NCBI GenBank assembly: GCA_035404185.1
Contig: DAONGN010000001.1
Span: 377,308-441,307 of the forward strand
DNA from: Candidatus Pacearchaeota archaeon
GTDB lineage: Bacteria > Patescibacteriota > Minisyncoccia > Minisyncoccales > Minisyncoccaceae
Length of the DNA: 64,000 bases
Direction of reading: 5' to 3'
The translations under genes and the position numbers were made by a program. Under the pieces are notes generated by a model that saw nothing but the letters and a program-made list of their open reading frames with translations, was not told where the DNA came from and did no database searches. Position 1 is the first letter of the stretch. Each line of letters begins with the position of its first letter. Below, piece by piece: positions 8,673 through 17,567 of the stretch.

Positions 8673-9245
8673 ATGAATAAAAAAGCAATAATATTTTTTA
8701 TAATAGCGCTTATTCTTATTATCGGAGGATATTTTTTGGTGAATTATGATTTTTCTAACACTGAATCACAAAAAGAAAACAGTAATGGCTATTTATTAAA
8801 AGACGGTTTTTCGATAAAGATTCCTGAGGGATGGGAAGAGACGCAGGCCATTACCGGAATTTCCGCTATGATCATTAAGAAGTTTGAAGACCACGAAGAG
8901 CCGGAATTGAAAAATATTAATTTCAGAAGCTATTTTGCCGTAACTTATGATAAATTAAACGGAAAAACCATTAAACAGTACGCAGAATATCTTGAAGAAG
9001 AAATTGTTGCCGTAAATAGTAATTTTAAAGTAGACAAAGAAGAGGCACTGATAATTAATGCCAATGAAAGTTATGTTGTAGAGGGCAGCCTAAGTCAACA
9101 GGGAGCTGATTTTAAATTGCTCGCTGTTGTTATAAAGGGAAAAGAAGACGGGGTTTGGATAGTTTCTTTTAATACAGGTAAAAATGATTGGGATAAATAT
9201 TCGGGATTAGTTTCGGAAACAATAATGTCTTTTACTGTTAGATAA
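8673..9245 (+). CDS. Membrane-anchored PsbP-like hypothetical protein
   Basis: A 190-aa protein with an N-terminal membrane helix (about residues 4-23) and an extracytoplasmic domain. The domain opens with GFSIKIPEGWEE and continues with alternating strands and a FAVTYDKLNGKTIKQYAEYLEEE helix, ending WIVSFNTGKNDWDKYSGLVSETIMSF. That order resembles PsbP/Mog1-like lipoprotein domains, which bind partners and have no known catalysis. It is divergent from the GH3 gene. Function not assignable. Confidence 0.6.
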   Translation: MNKKAIIFFIIALILIIGGYFLVNYDFSNTESQKENSNGYLLKDGFSIKIPEGWEETQAITGISAMIIKKFEDHEEPELKNINFRSYFAVTYDKLNGKTIKQYAEYLEEEIVAVNSNFKVDKEEALIINANESYVVEGSLSQQGADFKLLAVVIKGKEDGVWIVSFNTGKNDWDKYSGLVSETIMSFTVR

Positions 9246-9273
9246 TTATACGAAATATCGTTGTTATTAATAT

Positions 9274-9302
9274 TTGACATTATTAACTAATTACTGTATC
9301 CT
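9274..9302 (+). promoter_or_regulatory. Promoter of RRM gene
   Basis: -35 TTGACA (9274-9279), 17-nt spacer, -10 TATCCT (9297-9302). A leader of about 75 nt follows and contains short CTCT/AGAG inverted repeats, which may fold; RRM genes are often regulated through long leaders. Confidence 0.7.
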
Positions 9303-9383
9303 TATCATATACACATTAGGTGTCGTGCTCTTCTCTACAGAGTAGTGAGAGTAGGTCGTTTATTAATCAATTTTCAAAATCAA

Positions 9384-9656
9384 ATGGAAAAGAAGTTATA
9401 CGTAGGAAATCTTCCTTACTCAACAACTGATGCTTCTCTAAAAGATATGTTCGCAGCCGCTGGCAACGTAGCCGCAGCTTCAATCATTATCGATAAGTTT
9501 AGCAAAAGATCAAAAGGATTCGGTTTTGTTGAAATGGCCACTGAAGAAGAGGCTGCTAAAGCAAAAGAAATGTTCAACGGATCTGAGGTAGAAGGAAGAA
9601 AGATGATCGTTGACGAAGCTAGACCAATGAAGGAAAACAACTTCAAAGGTGAATAA
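9384..9656 (+). CDS. RRM-domain RNA-binding protein
   Basis: A 90-aa protein made of one RNA recognition motif. RNP-2 is LYVGNL (residues 5-10) and RNP-1 is KGFGFVEM (44-51), the aromatic RNA-contact residues being present. Single-RRM proteins of this size in bacteria bind single-stranded RNA and are often linked to cold or stress adaptation. The ATG at 9384 gives the canonical start MEKKLYVGNL; an earlier in-frame start at 9345 falls in the leader. Transcribed alone from 9274 to the terminator at 9674. Confidence 0.93.
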   Translation: MEKKLYVGNLPYSTTDASLKDMFAAAGNVAAASIIIDKFSKRSKGFGFVEMATEEEAAKAKEMFNGSEVEGRKMIVDEARPMKENNFKGE

Positions 9657-9673
9657 TCGTTGATAATTCACAA

Positions 9674-9697
9674 GGCCCCCATTCGGGGGTCTTTTCT
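9674..9697 (+). terminator. Terminator after RRM gene
   Basis: GC-rich stem GGCCCCC / GGGGGTC with loop ATTC and a T-rich tail; among the strongest terminators in the window. Confidence 0.88.
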
Positions 9698-9728
9698 TAT
9701 TTTCTTTTCAATGTTAAAATATTTGTAT

Positions 9729-10094
9729 ATGACAAAACAAAAACAAATATACAAATGCAATATTTGCGGAAATATTGTTGAAATGGTTCACACTGGCGCC
9801 GGAGAACTTGTTTGCTGCGGTCAGCCGATGGAACTTCAAACAGAAAAAGAAATTGATGAGGGAAAAGAAAAGCACGTTCCGGTGATTGAGAAGACGGAAA
9901 AAGGAATTTTAGTTAAAGTCGGAGAAGTTTCTCATCCGATGGAAGATGGTCATTATATCGAATGGATAGAAATAAATAATTGTAAGGTATTTTTGAAACC
10001 AGGAGATAATCCTTCTGCCGAATTTAATGTTTCGGGAGAAGTTTCGGCAAGAATATACTGTAATATACACGGGCTATGGAAATCAAAAACGTAA
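9729..10094 (+). CDS. dfx: Desulfoferrodoxin (superoxide reductase)
   Basis: Two-domain superoxide reductase, 121 aa, which reduces superoxide to peroxide using reduced electron carriers; typical of anaerobes or microaerophiles. The desulforedoxin iron site is complete (Cys10, Cys13, Cys29, Cys30). The catalytic iron site is complete as well: Glu47-Lys48-His49, His69, His75, Cys111 and His114. A -10-like TAAAAT lies just upstream, so the mRNA leader is very short. The ATG at 9729 is chosen because it begins the family N-terminus. The last 19 nt overlap the next gene, which suggests coupled translation. Confidence 0.95.
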   Translation: MTKQKQIYKCNICGNIVEMVHTGAGELVCCGQPMELQTEKEIDEGKEKHVPVIEKTEKGILVKVGEVSHPMEDGHYIEWIEINNCKVFLKPGDNPSAEFNVSGEVSARIYCNIHGLWKSKT

Positions 10095-10411
10095 TTAATT
10101 TTGAGGAGTTTGAAAAAATTGATTTGAGAGCGGGAAAGATACTGGAAGCGGAAAGAGTCGAAGGTTCGGACAAGCTTTTAAAGTTACAAATTGATTTGGG
10201 AGAAGAAAAAAGACAAATCTTGGCGGGAATCGGCAAGGCATATGCTCCCGAAGAATTGATTAATAAGACAGTCATTGTTATAATCAATCTTGAGCCTAGA
10301 GTTTTAATGGGTCTTGAGAGTCAAGGAATGGTCCTGGCCGTCAAAGACAATAATAATTTATCAGTTTTGGTTCCGGAAAAAGAAATAGTCCCCGGTTCCA
10401 AAATTAGCTAA
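10076..10411 (+). CDS. tRNA-binding domain protein (CsaA/MetG C-terminal type)
   Basis: A 111-aa free-standing tRNA-binding OB-fold, as in CsaA, EMAP-II and the C-terminal domain of methionyl-tRNA synthetase. Seen: [32 protein letters not shown] and ESQGMVLAV, which match that family. It may dimerise and act as a tRNA-binding partner of MetRS; this is inference. It starts 19 nt inside the end of dfx in another frame. Confidence 0.85.
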   Translation: MEIKNVINFEEFEKIDLRAGKILEAERVEGSDKLLKLQIDLGEEKRQILAGIGKAYAPEELINKTVIVIINLEPRVLMGLESQGMVLAVKDNNNLSVLVPEKEIVPGSKIS

Positions 10412-10452
10412 AGGTCGCATAGATAACAAAATTAATTTATTTTTTTAAAAAA

Positions 10453-11256
10453 ATGGAAGCACAATATTTCGAAAAAGAAGCAAGAACAGAGAATCCCATG
10501 ATTAAGACTTTAATGATAGTGGGAATTATTTTCTTGCTAGTTTTAACAATCTATACTATTTTTGGAATTCAATACACTTCAAAAACAACCCAATATATAG
10601 GATCTTCTACAGGAGAAAATACTATTAATGTTTCTGAGACCGGAACAGTTTATGCTGTTCCTGATGTTGCTTTAGTAACATTTACAACAATGACTGATGC
10701 AACAACAATTAATGCAGCTTTAACCAATAATCAAGAAAAAACAAACAGGATTCTAGATTTTTTAAAGAGGCAGGATGTTGCAGATAGCGACGTAAAGACA
10801 GTTGATTTTAATATTTATCCTCAATATGAATGGCAAACAAAGGGGGTTGATTTAACTGTTTATCCTTTGGGTAAAAGAGTTATTGTCGGTTACGAAGCTA
10901 TTGAATCAGTTGAAGTAACCATGAGAGATACTGAACAAATTGGAAGGAATATACAAGGTTCTCTTGATGCTGGAGCCAGTCAAGTTTCAGGTTTAACCTT
11001 TATAATTAGCAATGAAGAAGCACTTAAAAAACAAGCAAGAGAACAAGCTGTTGCTAGTGCTCAAGCTAAAGCAGCAGAAATTGCTAAAAATCTAAAAGTG
11101 GGACTAGGTAATCCAGTAAGCTTTACTGAATCATATTATTCTCCAGTTTATAATTCAAAAGGAACAGCTACTTCTGGTACAGGAAGTAATTTCCAAATAG
11201 TTGTTGGAGAAAATAAGATAGAAGTAACAGTTAACATTTCTTACGATATTAAATAA
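10453..11256 (+). CDS. SIMPL-domain (DUF541) membrane protein, copy 1
   Basis: A 267-aa protein with one N-terminal membrane helix (about residues 18-40) and an extracytoplasmic SIMPL/DUF541 domain beginning INVSETGTVYAVPDVA. Family members are periplasmic or surface proteins that form oligomers; function is poorly defined. A paralogue with the same layout lies at 60784 and shares GTGEVYATPDV, NIYPQYEW-type and GENKI motifs. It is followed after 3 nt by a membrane-anchored FKBP isomerase, so the pair may work in folding surface proteins. Confidence 0.88.
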   Translation: MEAQYFEKEARTENPMIKTLMIVGIIFLLVLTIYTIFGIQYTSKTTQYIGSSTGENTINVSETGTVYAVPDVALVTFTTMTDATTINAALTNNQEKTNRILDFLKRQDVADSDVKTVDFNIYPQYEWQTKGVDLTVYPLGKRVIVGYEAIESVEVTMRDTEQIGRNIQGSLDAGASQVSGLTFIISNEEALKKQAREQAVASAQAKAAEIAKNLKVGLGNPVSFTESYYSPVYNSKGTATSGTGSNFQIVVGENKIEVTVNISYDIK

Positions 11257-11259
11257 TAT

Positions 11260-11724
11260 ATGAAAGTTGAAAAAAAGACAGTTTTATTAATAGTAATATT
11301 GCTGGTTATTGCTTTGGCTATTTTTCTTTTAATGAAGCCAAAAGAATTAATGGCTCCTAACGGTGCGAAAAATACAGATCAAGCCAGTTTAGTAAACAAA
11401 ATGGACGAAGTTAAAATAGAGGTATTACAAGAAGGGACAGGGGAGGTTTCAAAAAAAGGAGATACTCTTACTGTTAACTATACGGGAACATTAACAGATG
11501 GAACTCAGTTTGATTCAAGTGTAGGAAAAACACCATTTTCTTTCACCTTAGGAGAAAATAGAGTTATTCAAGGTTGGGAGCAGGGAATGCTTAATATGAA
11601 AGTTGGAGAAAAAAGAAGGTTAACTATTCCTTCAGATTTAGGATACGGTCCTCAGGGCTACCCTGGCGTTATCCCAGGCAATGCTACTTTGATATTTGAA
11701 GTTGAGTTGCTGAAAATAAATTAA
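11260..11724 (+). CDS. Membrane-anchored FKBP-type peptidyl-prolyl isomerase
   Basis: A 154-aa FKBP-type cis-trans prolyl isomerase. An N-terminal membrane helix (about residues 7-24) and a linker precede the FKBP domain, with the family core VNYTGTLTDGTQFDSS, VIQGWEQGMLNMKVGEKR, the LGYGPQGYPGVIPGNATLIF loop and FEVELL. The catalytic domain should face outside the cytoplasm and help fold secreted proteins. Co-directional with the SIMPL gene and closed by a strong terminator. Confidence 0.94.
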   Translation: MKVEKKTVLLIVILLVIALAIFLLMKPKELMAPNGAKNTDQASLVNKMDEVKIEVLQEGTGEVSKKGDTLTVNYTGTLTDGTQFDSSVGKTPFSFTLGENRVIQGWEQGMLNMKVGEKRRLTIPSDLGYGPQGYPGVIPGNATLIFEVELLKIN

Positions 11725-11727
11725 TTA

Positions 11728-11753
11728 AAAGGCCCCGTTCTCGGGGCTTTTTT
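11728..11753 (+). terminator. Terminator after FKBP gene
   Basis: Stem GCCCCG / CGGGGC, loop TTCT, followed by six T. Confidence 0.9.
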
Positions 11754-11782
11754 GTTTCCTAAAATTGTGTTAATATTTTTAT

Positions 11783-12358
11783 ATGTTAAGTAAAAAAGAG
11801 AAAGAATTTGAAAAGATAACCAAGGATGCTTTTTTGTGTAAGAAATGTGTTTTGTATAAGAAAAGAAAGGCTCCAGTTATTGGACAGGGAAGCTTAAAAG
11901 CAAAAATAATGTTTATTGGGGAAGCTCCGGGAGCCAAAGAAGATGCAACTGGTATCCCTTTTTGTGGAAGGTCTGGTAAATTTTTAGACGAATTATTGAA
12001 ATCAGCCAAGATAGACAGAGAAAAAGTATATATTTGCAATATTATTAAATGCAGGCCACCAGAAAATAGAGATCCAGTGGAAAAAGAAATCAAAGCTTGT
12101 AGTTGTTTTATTGAAAAGCAGATTGAAATCATTTCTCCTAATGTTATTTGTCCTCTAGGCAGGCACTCAATGAGATTTGTTATGGAAAAATTTGGACTTA
12201 TTGATGATATTGATGTTATTGGTAAAATTCATGGTAAGGTTTTTAAAGGAAAAGAAATAATTATTCCTTTTTATCATCCAGCAGTAGCGTTGTATAATCC
12301 AAAAATGAAAGATGTTTTAAGAGATGATTTTAAAATATTAAAAAAGTATGTTGATTAA
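11783..12358 (+). CDS. Family 4 uracil-DNA glycosylase (Fe-S)
   Basis: A 191-aa uracil-DNA glycosylase of family 4, which removes uracil from DNA. Seen: four cysteines placed for a [4Fe-4S] cluster (Cys19, Cys22, Cys90, Cys106), the active-site motif GEAPGAKED (46-54) and the C-terminal HPA motif in FYHPAVALYNP. Length is normal. The 3' end overlaps the next gene by 11 nt. Confidence 0.94.
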   Translation: MLSKKEKEFEKITKDAFLCKKCVLYKKRKAPVIGQGSLKAKIMFIGEAPGAKEDATGIPFCGRSGKFLDELLKSAKIDREKVYICNIIKCRPPENRDPVEKEIKACSCFIEKQIEIISPNVICPLGRHSMRFVMEKFGLIDDIDVIGKIHGKVFKGKEIIIPFYHPAVALYNPKMKDVLRDDFKILKKYVD

Positions 12359-12569
12359 AGTTAAAGCTTTTCCTTGCTCAAAAGAAGAAAGGATAGTTAA
12401 AAAAAGTATTGATAGTTTTGATGTTTTTGTTTGCGAAGAGGCGGAAAGAAATATGGCTAATAAAAGAATTATTGAATTAATAGCAGATTATTTTAATATT
12501 CCTCAACACAAAGCAAAGATGATCAAGGGGTTTAAAGAGTCTAGTAAAATTTTTGATATTAAAGATTAA
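12348..12569 (+). CDS. YggU/DUF167 family small protein
   Basis: A 73-aa protein with the DUF167/YggU pattern: an N-terminal strand with KVKAFPCSKEERI, a central ERNMANKRIIELIADYFNI helix and a final SSKIFDI strand. Function unknown in all organisms. Its ATG overlaps the glycosylase stop region by 11 nt, which implies coupling. Confidence 0.75.
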   Translation: MLIKVKAFPCSKEERIVKKSIDSFDVFVCEEAERNMANKRIIELIADYFNIPQHKAKMIKGFKESSKIFDIKD

Positions 12570-12589
12570 ATCTGATAATATACATATAT

Positions 12590-13030
12590 ATGATACAAGA
12601 ATTATTATTAAATAAGGCATTAGCATCAGCAGTATTATCTTGGTTTATCGCTCAAACAATAAAAGCTATTTTTTTAACTATAAAACAAAAGAAATTTAGA
12701 TTTGATTTGTATTCTTTGCCAGGAGGGTTTCCTTCTTCTCATACTGCTTCTGTTGTCGGATTATCAACAGCTGTAGGTATGATTTCTGGATTTGATTCGG
12801 TTGCTTTTGCTATTTCGATTATTTTAGCCTTTTTTATGATTTATGATGCAAAGGTTATTAGGGGAGCAGCTGGTAAACAGGCTCAATCATTAAATATATT
12901 AATAGAGACTTATAACGAGGAGGAAGAAGAAGATTTGGATAAATTGAGAGAAAGACTGGGACATAGTATGATTGAAATATTAGGAGGAATTATTATTGGA
13001 ATATTAGCAGCGGTTATAATCATTGGATAG
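12590..13030 (+). CDS. Divergent PAP2 family membrane protein (YuiD/DUF212)
   Basis: A 146-aa membrane protein of the YuiD/DUF212 family, distantly related to PAP2 phosphatases. Seen: FRFDLYSLPGGFPSSHTASVVGLST with the SSHTA phosphatase-like motif, and YDAKVIRGAAGKQAQ in the middle, flanked by hydrophobic helices. It may act on a lipid phosphate, and UppP lies close by at 13674, but substrate is unknown. Confidence 0.88.
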   Translation: MIQELLLNKALASAVLSWFIAQTIKAIFLTIKQKKFRFDLYSLPGGFPSSHTASVVGLSTAVGMISGFDSVAFAISIILAFFMIYDAKVIRGAAGKQAQSLNILIETYNEEEEEDLDKLRERLGHSMIEILGGIIIGILAAVIIIG

Positions 13031-13033
13031 CAC

Positions 13034-13672
13034 ATGGATTTGCCAGAAGATTACAAAAGAGGTTTTAAAGATTTTTTAGGAGTAAGAATTGATTTATCAA
13101 AAAAACCATTGATACCGAGAGATGAGACTGAATATTGGGTGAACATTGCAATTGAAGAAATTAAAGAAGGGGCAGAATGTCTTGATTTGTTTGCTGGTTC
13201 AGGATGTATAGGAGTATCGATTTTAAAGAATATTAAAAATTCTTTTTGTGATTTTGGAGAAAAAGAAGATTTATTTTTAGAACAAATAAAAATTAGTCTT
13301 GATTTGAATAACATAAATAAGGAAAGATACGATTTGATTAAGACAGATGTTTTTTCAAATATTAAAAAGAAATATGATTATATTTTAGCTAATCCTCCCT
13401 ATGTTGCAGAAGATAGGATTGATGAAGTTGGAGAAGATGTTAAAATGTTTGAGCCGTCTATCGCTTTATATGGTGGAGACGATGGAATGGAATATATTAA
13501 AATTTTCTTGAATGAAGCAATTAAATATTTGAAAGATAATGGAATTATTTATCTTGAATTTGACCCAGAGCAAAAAGATTCAATAGAAGAAATAATTAAT
13601 GGTAAGTATTCAAGATTTGAATTTTTAAAAGATCAGTTCAATAAATACAGGTTTATTAAAATAGAAAAATAA
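13034..13672 (+). CDS. HemK/PrmC-like N5-glutamine methyltransferase, short form
   Basis: A 212-aa S-adenosylmethionine-dependent methyltransferase. Seen: IPRDETEYWV (the family IPRPETE motif with one change), the SAM-binding LDLFAGSGCIGVSI, and the catalytic NPPYV that marks glutamine/adenine methylases. PrmC methylates the GGQ glutamine of release factors; this protein has the catalytic domain and lacks the usual N-terminal helical domain that binds the release factor. It could still be the release-factor methylase of a reduced genome or act on another target. Confidence 0.8.
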   Translation: MDLPEDYKRGFKDFLGVRIDLSKKPLIPRDETEYWVNIAIEEIKEGAECLDLFAGSGCIGVSILKNIKNSFCDFGEKEDLFLEQIKISLDLNNINKERYDLIKTDVFSNIKKKYDYILANPPYVAEDRIDEVGEDVKMFEPSIALYGGDDGMEYIKIFLNEAIKYLKDNGIIYLEFDPEQKDSIEEIINGKYSRFEFLKDQFNKYRFIKIEK

Positions 13673-13673
13673 T

Positions 13674-14411
13674 ATGTGGGAATATATTTTATTAGGAGCT
13701 TTGCAGGGAATTTTTGAGTGGATACCAGTTTCAAGTGAAGGAGTGGTAGCTATTTTTTCTAATTATTTAGTTAAAGATTTTAATAGTGTTGATTTAGCCT
13801 TATTTTTGCATTTAGGAACAGTGCTTGCAGTAATAGTTTATTTTTGGAGAGATTGGATTAGTTTAGCTTTATTCAAAGACAAAGAGTTTTTAAGGTTTTT
13901 TATTATTGTAACTTTTATTTCTGGAACACTGGGTTTTTTTGTTTATAAAATGGCCAGAGATGTTTCTATGGGTTCGGGACTTTTGGCTTTAACAGGTTTA
14001 GGTCTTTTATTGACTTCATGGTTTCAAAAGAAAAATATTAAGTTAAACATTAACAAAGATTTATCTTCAATTATTGTGGGATTATTGCAAGCAATTTCAG
14101 CTATTCCTGGAGTTTCTCGTTCTGGCTCAACGGTATTTGGGTTATCCTTAACTGAGAATAATCCAACTGAAATATTAAAGAAATCATACATAATATCAGT
14201 GCCAGTAGTTTTGGGTTCATCTTTGTATCTCTATTTGGATAATCCTACTATTGCTTCTTCCTCTTGGATTGCGGTAGTTTTCAGTTTTATTTTCGGGATA
14301 ATATCGTTGAAGATTTTATTAGATTTTTCAAAGAAGGTTAATTTTTCTAAGTTTACTTTAATATTTGGACTCCTTTGTTTAATCGGAGCTTTATTTCAAT
14401 TTTTAATGTAA
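13674..14411 (+). CDS. uppP: Undecaprenyl-diphosphatase UppP (BacA)
   Basis: A 245-aa integral membrane phosphatase that recycles undecaprenyl diphosphate for cell-envelope synthesis. The two signature blocks are present: QGIFEWIPVSSEG (residues 11-23, (E/Q)xxxE pattern) and PGVSRSGST. The usual SSxGH is replaced by SSEGV, without the His; an SSEG form is, from memory, more typical of archaeal members. Starts 1 nt after the methylase stop. The partner lipid synthase uppS lies at 52703. Confidence 0.92.
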   Translation: MWEYILLGALQGIFEWIPVSSEGVVAIFSNYLVKDFNSVDLALFLHLGTVLAVIVYFWRDWISLALFKDKEFLRFFIIVTFISGTLGFFVYKMARDVSMGSGLLALTGLGLLLTSWFQKKNIKLNINKDLSSIIVGLLQAISAIPGVSRSGSTVFGLSLTENNPTEILKKSYIISVPVVLGSSLYLYLDNPTIASSSWIAVVFSFIFGIISLKILLDFSKKVNFSKFTLIFGLLCLIGALFQFLM

Positions 14412-14412
14412 A

Positions 14413-15114
14413 ATGATTGATAAAATACTTAAAGAGTTAAAATCTAAAAAGAATGCTGAGCAGGCAAAAAATTTGTCTAGATTTTTTAAAACCGGAAAGG
14501 GTCAATATGGAGAAGGAGATATTTTTTGGGGAATTAAGGTCCCAGCTATAAGAGAGACAGTTAAGAAATTTAAAGAAGCTTCTTTAAAAGATATTCAGGA
14601 ATTGTTAAATAGCAAAGTTCATGAACATAGGCTTACTGGATTATTAATCTTGGTTGAAAAAAATAAGAAAGCAGAAAACAAAAAAGAGATTTACGATTTT
14701 TATTTAAAAAATACTAAAAATATTAATAATTGGGATTTAGTTGACTTGACCGCTCCTCATATCGTTGGCGGTTTTATTTTGGAAAATAAAAAAGAAAGGA
14801 AAATATTATATTCTTTAGTTAAATCAAATAATTTATGGGAGAGAAGAATTTCTGTTTTATCTACTTTTACTCTTTTAAGAGAAAAAGAATATGAAGATGT
14901 TTTAAAGATTTCAGAATTATTATTAAAAGACGAGCATGACTTGATACACAAGGCACTTGGCTGGATGTTAAGAGAGATTGGCAAGAGAGATAAAGAGATA
15001 GAGATTAAATTTTTGGAAAAATACCATAGAGTGATGCCCAGAACAATGTTAAGATATTCAATTGAGAAGTTTAATTTAAAAGAAAAAGAAAAATATATGA
15101 AAAAAGAGGCTTAA
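14413..15114 (+). CDS. AlkD-like DNA alkylation repair protein
   Basis: A 233-aa all-helical HEAT-like-repeat protein of the AlkD family, which excises alkylated purines without base flipping. Seen: YGEGDIFWGIKVPAIRETVKKF, HEHRLTGLLILV, NNWDLVDLTAPHIVG (family W/D DNA-contact segment) and LWERRISVLSTF. The stop codon sits in the loop of its terminator. Confidence 0.92.
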   Translation: MIDKILKELKSKKNAEQAKNLSRFFKTGKGQYGEGDIFWGIKVPAIRETVKKFKEASLKDIQELLNSKVHEHRLTGLLILVEKNKKAENKKEIYDFYLKNTKNINNWDLVDLTAPHIVGGFILENKKERKILYSLVKSNNLWERRISVLSTFTLLREKEYEDVLKISELLLKDEHDLIHKALGWMLREIGKRDKEIEIKFLEKYHRVMPRTMLRYSIEKFNLKEKEKYMKKEA

Positions 15115-15129
15115 TTAGCTTCCTTTTTT
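15106..15129 (+). terminator. alkD-type gene terminator with stop codon in the loop
   Basis: Stem GAGGCT (15106-15111) / AGCTTC (15117-15122) with one G-U pair, loop TAATT containing the stop TAA (15112-15114), T-run 15124-15129. Confidence 0.8.
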
Positions 15130-15162
15130 ATTTTATTCATTATATAATGAATTCAAAATAAC

Positions 15163-17547
15163 ATGTTTGATTTTATTAATAATTTCTACATTTATTATTG
15201 CGTTACTGCAGCTTTAATTATTTTATTGCTTGTTTTTGTATTCTGGTTTAAAAAAAGAAACAAAGCTAAAGAACTAAAAGAATCTTTAGAATTTGTTTTA
15301 TTTTCGGTCAAAATGACTAAGGAGTCTAATGAAGACTTGCAGAAGGCGGGAAAACAGGAAAAAGATTGGATAAGATTAATGGAAGATTTTTATAGTAGTT
15401 TGACTTCATTTAATAAGGAAGGGGTTTTGGGAATAGATCCATGGATTGCTTTAGAGATCGGGAAGATAAAAGAACAGATATTTTTTTATGTTGCTGCTCC
15501 AAAAAGATTCGAAGGCTTTATAGAAAAAGAAATATATAGTATTTATCCTAATGCTCAGATTGAAAAAACAGATGATTATAATATATTTTCTCCTACTGAA
15601 AATATTTCTTGTGGATACTTAAAGACAACAAAACCTTTTTATCTTCCTATAAAAACATATAACTATATTGAAACAGATCCTTTATCAAGTATAACCAGCG
15701 CTTTAACTAAGCTTGATGAAAATGAAGAGGCAGCTATACAGCTTGTTATAAAGAAGGGCAATAATGATTGGTATACCAGAGCGAAGATGATTATTGATGA
15801 AGTTGCTAAAGGAAAGAATTTTAATCAAGCAATGGGAGCTACTAATTTTTTAAGCGTGATTAAAGGAAAAGAAGAAAATAAGCTTACTCAACCTAAGGTT
15901 GATGAAGTTCTTTTGAAAATGCTTGAAGAGAAAATAAGCAAGGATAACTTTGAAGCAAATATCCGTTTAGTTGTTTCAATAGAAGACAAAAAGAGATGCG
16001 AAGAAGTTTTTATACAAATGGCTAATTCTTTTGAGCAATTCAATTCTCCAAAGACAAACAATTTTAGATTAACCATACTTAAGGGAAAAAGTGCTAATGA
16101 ATTAATCTATCAATACAGTTTTAGATTATTTGACCATTCACAAAGAAATATTTTAAATTCAGAAGAATTGACTAGTGTTTTTCATTTTCCAACTCCATTA
16201 ACTTCAACTCCTAATATTAAAGGAGTAAAGGCGAAGAATTCTGCTCCTCCTACCGATTTACCAAAAGATGGATTATTACTGGGATATAATGAATATAGGG
16301 AAGAAAAGAAAGATATTAGAATGAAAGAAGACGACAGAAGAAGACATACTTACATTATCGGTCAGACTGGAACAGGTAAATCTGCTTTATTATCTAACAT
16401 GGCTTTGCAGGATATTAATAATGGTGAAGGGATTGGATTATTGGATCCTCACGGAGACTTGGTGGATGATATTTTGAGTAAGATTCCCAATGAAAGAATT
16501 AAAGATCTTGTTTTATTTGACCCAACTAATTTAGAAAGATCAGTTGGTTTAAACATGCTTGAATATGATAAGCGTTTTCCTGAGCAGAAAACTTTTATTG
16601 TAAATGAGATGATTAACATTTTTGATAAGTTGTACGACTTAAAACAAACCGGAGGACCAATGTTTGAGCAGTATACTAGAAACGCTTTGATGCTTTTAAT
16701 GGATGACCCCAATGAAACATATACTTTAATGGAAGTTCCTAAGGTTTTAGCTGATGCGGAATTTAGACATAGATTATTAGCAAAATGTAATAATATATTA
16801 GTTAAAGAATTTTGGGAGAAACAAGCTGAACAGGCCGGAGGAGAAGCAGCATTGAAAAACATGGTTCCTTATATTACTTCTAAATTTGATACTTTTATCT
16901 CTAATGATTATATGCGTCCGATTATCGGACAAACTAAGAGTTCGTTTAATTTTAGAGAGATATTAGATAATAGAAGAATATTTTTAGTTAATCTAAGTAA
17001 GGGAAAATTAGGAGAAATGAATAGTTCTTTGCTTGGTTTGATTATGACTAGCAAATTAGCCATGGCAGCTTTTTCTAGGGCTGATACTCAGGAAAGTGAA
17101 AGAAAAGATTTTTACTTATATATTGATGAATTTCAAAACTTTGCTACAAATAGTATTTCTCAAATATTATCGGAGGCAAGAAAATACAGACTATCATTAA
17201 TTATTTCTCATCAATTTATCGGACAGCTCCCTGATTTAATTAGGGATAGCGTTTTTGGCAATATTGGAACAATAATTTCCTTTAGGGTTGGAGCAGAAGA
17301 TGCACAATTTTTAGAAAAAGAGTTCATTCCATCTTTTGGTGCTCAAGATTTAATCAATATTGACAACTTTAATTTCTATGTCAAAATGATGATGAACGGA
17401 CAGATATCTAAGCCGTTTAATGTAAAAACTTATCCTCCAACTAAAGGAGATTTTGAAAGAGTTAAAGATATTAAAGAATACTATGCTTTAACTTATGGAA
17501 GGAGTAAGGATTTTATAGAGCAGGAAATAAAACAAAGAAGAATTTAA
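15163..17547 (+). CDS. TraG/VirD4-like membrane-anchored DNA-pump ATPase
   Basis: A 794-aa ATPase with an N-terminal membrane helix (about residues 10-30) and a C-terminal HerA/FtsK/TraG-type motor. Seen: Walker A GQTGTGKS (400-407), LLDPHGDLVDDIL after it, Walker B LYIDEFQNF near 650, and an arginine-finger-like C-terminal part ISHQFIGQLPD. The N-terminal 350 residues are a divergent domain. VirD4-like coupling proteins feed DNA or protein to type IV secretion or pilus machines; no VirB components lie nearby. It heads a four-gene cluster (15163-19580) whose other members are unknown and rich in acidic residues. Which substrate it moves is unknown. Confidence 0.85.
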   Translation: MFDFINNFYIYYCVTAALIILLLVFVFWFKKRNKAKELKESLEFVLFSVKMTKESNEDLQKAGKQEKDWIRLMEDFYSSLTSFNKEGVLGIDPWIALEIGKIKEQIFFYVAAPKRFEGFIEKEIYSIYPNAQIEKTDDYNIFSPTENISCGYLKTTKPFYLPIKTYNYIETDPLSSITSALTKLDENEEAAIQLVIKKGNNDWYTRAKMIIDEVAKGKNFNQAMGATNFLSVIKGKEENKLTQPKVDEVLLKMLEEKISKDNFEANIRLVVSIEDKKRCEEVFIQMANSFEQFNSPKTNNFRLTILKGKSANELIYQYSFRLFDHSQRNILNSEELTSVFHFPTPLTSTPNIKGVKAKNSAPPTDLPKDGLLLGYNEYREEKKDIRMKEDDRRRHTYIIGQTGTGKSALLSNMALQDINNGEGIGLLDPHGDLVDDILSKIPNERIKDLVLFDPTNLERSVGLNMLEYDKRFPEQKTFIVNEMINIFDKLYDLKQTGGPMFEQYTRNALMLLMDDPNETYTLMEVPKVLADAEFRHRLLAKCNNILVKEFWEKQAEQAGGEAALKNMVPYITSKFDTFISNDYMRPIIGQTKSSFNFREILDNRRIFLVNLSKGKLGEMNSSLLGLIMTSKLAMAAFSRADTQESERKDFYLYIDEFQNFATNSISQILSEARKYRLSLIISHQFIGQLPDLIRDSVFGNIGTIISFRVGAEDAQFLEKEFIPSFGAQDLINIDNFNFYVKMMMNGQISKPFNVKTYPPTKGDFERVKDIKEYYALTYGRSKDFIEQEIKQRRI

Positions 17548-17567
17548 TAAAATAAATAATAAATAAT

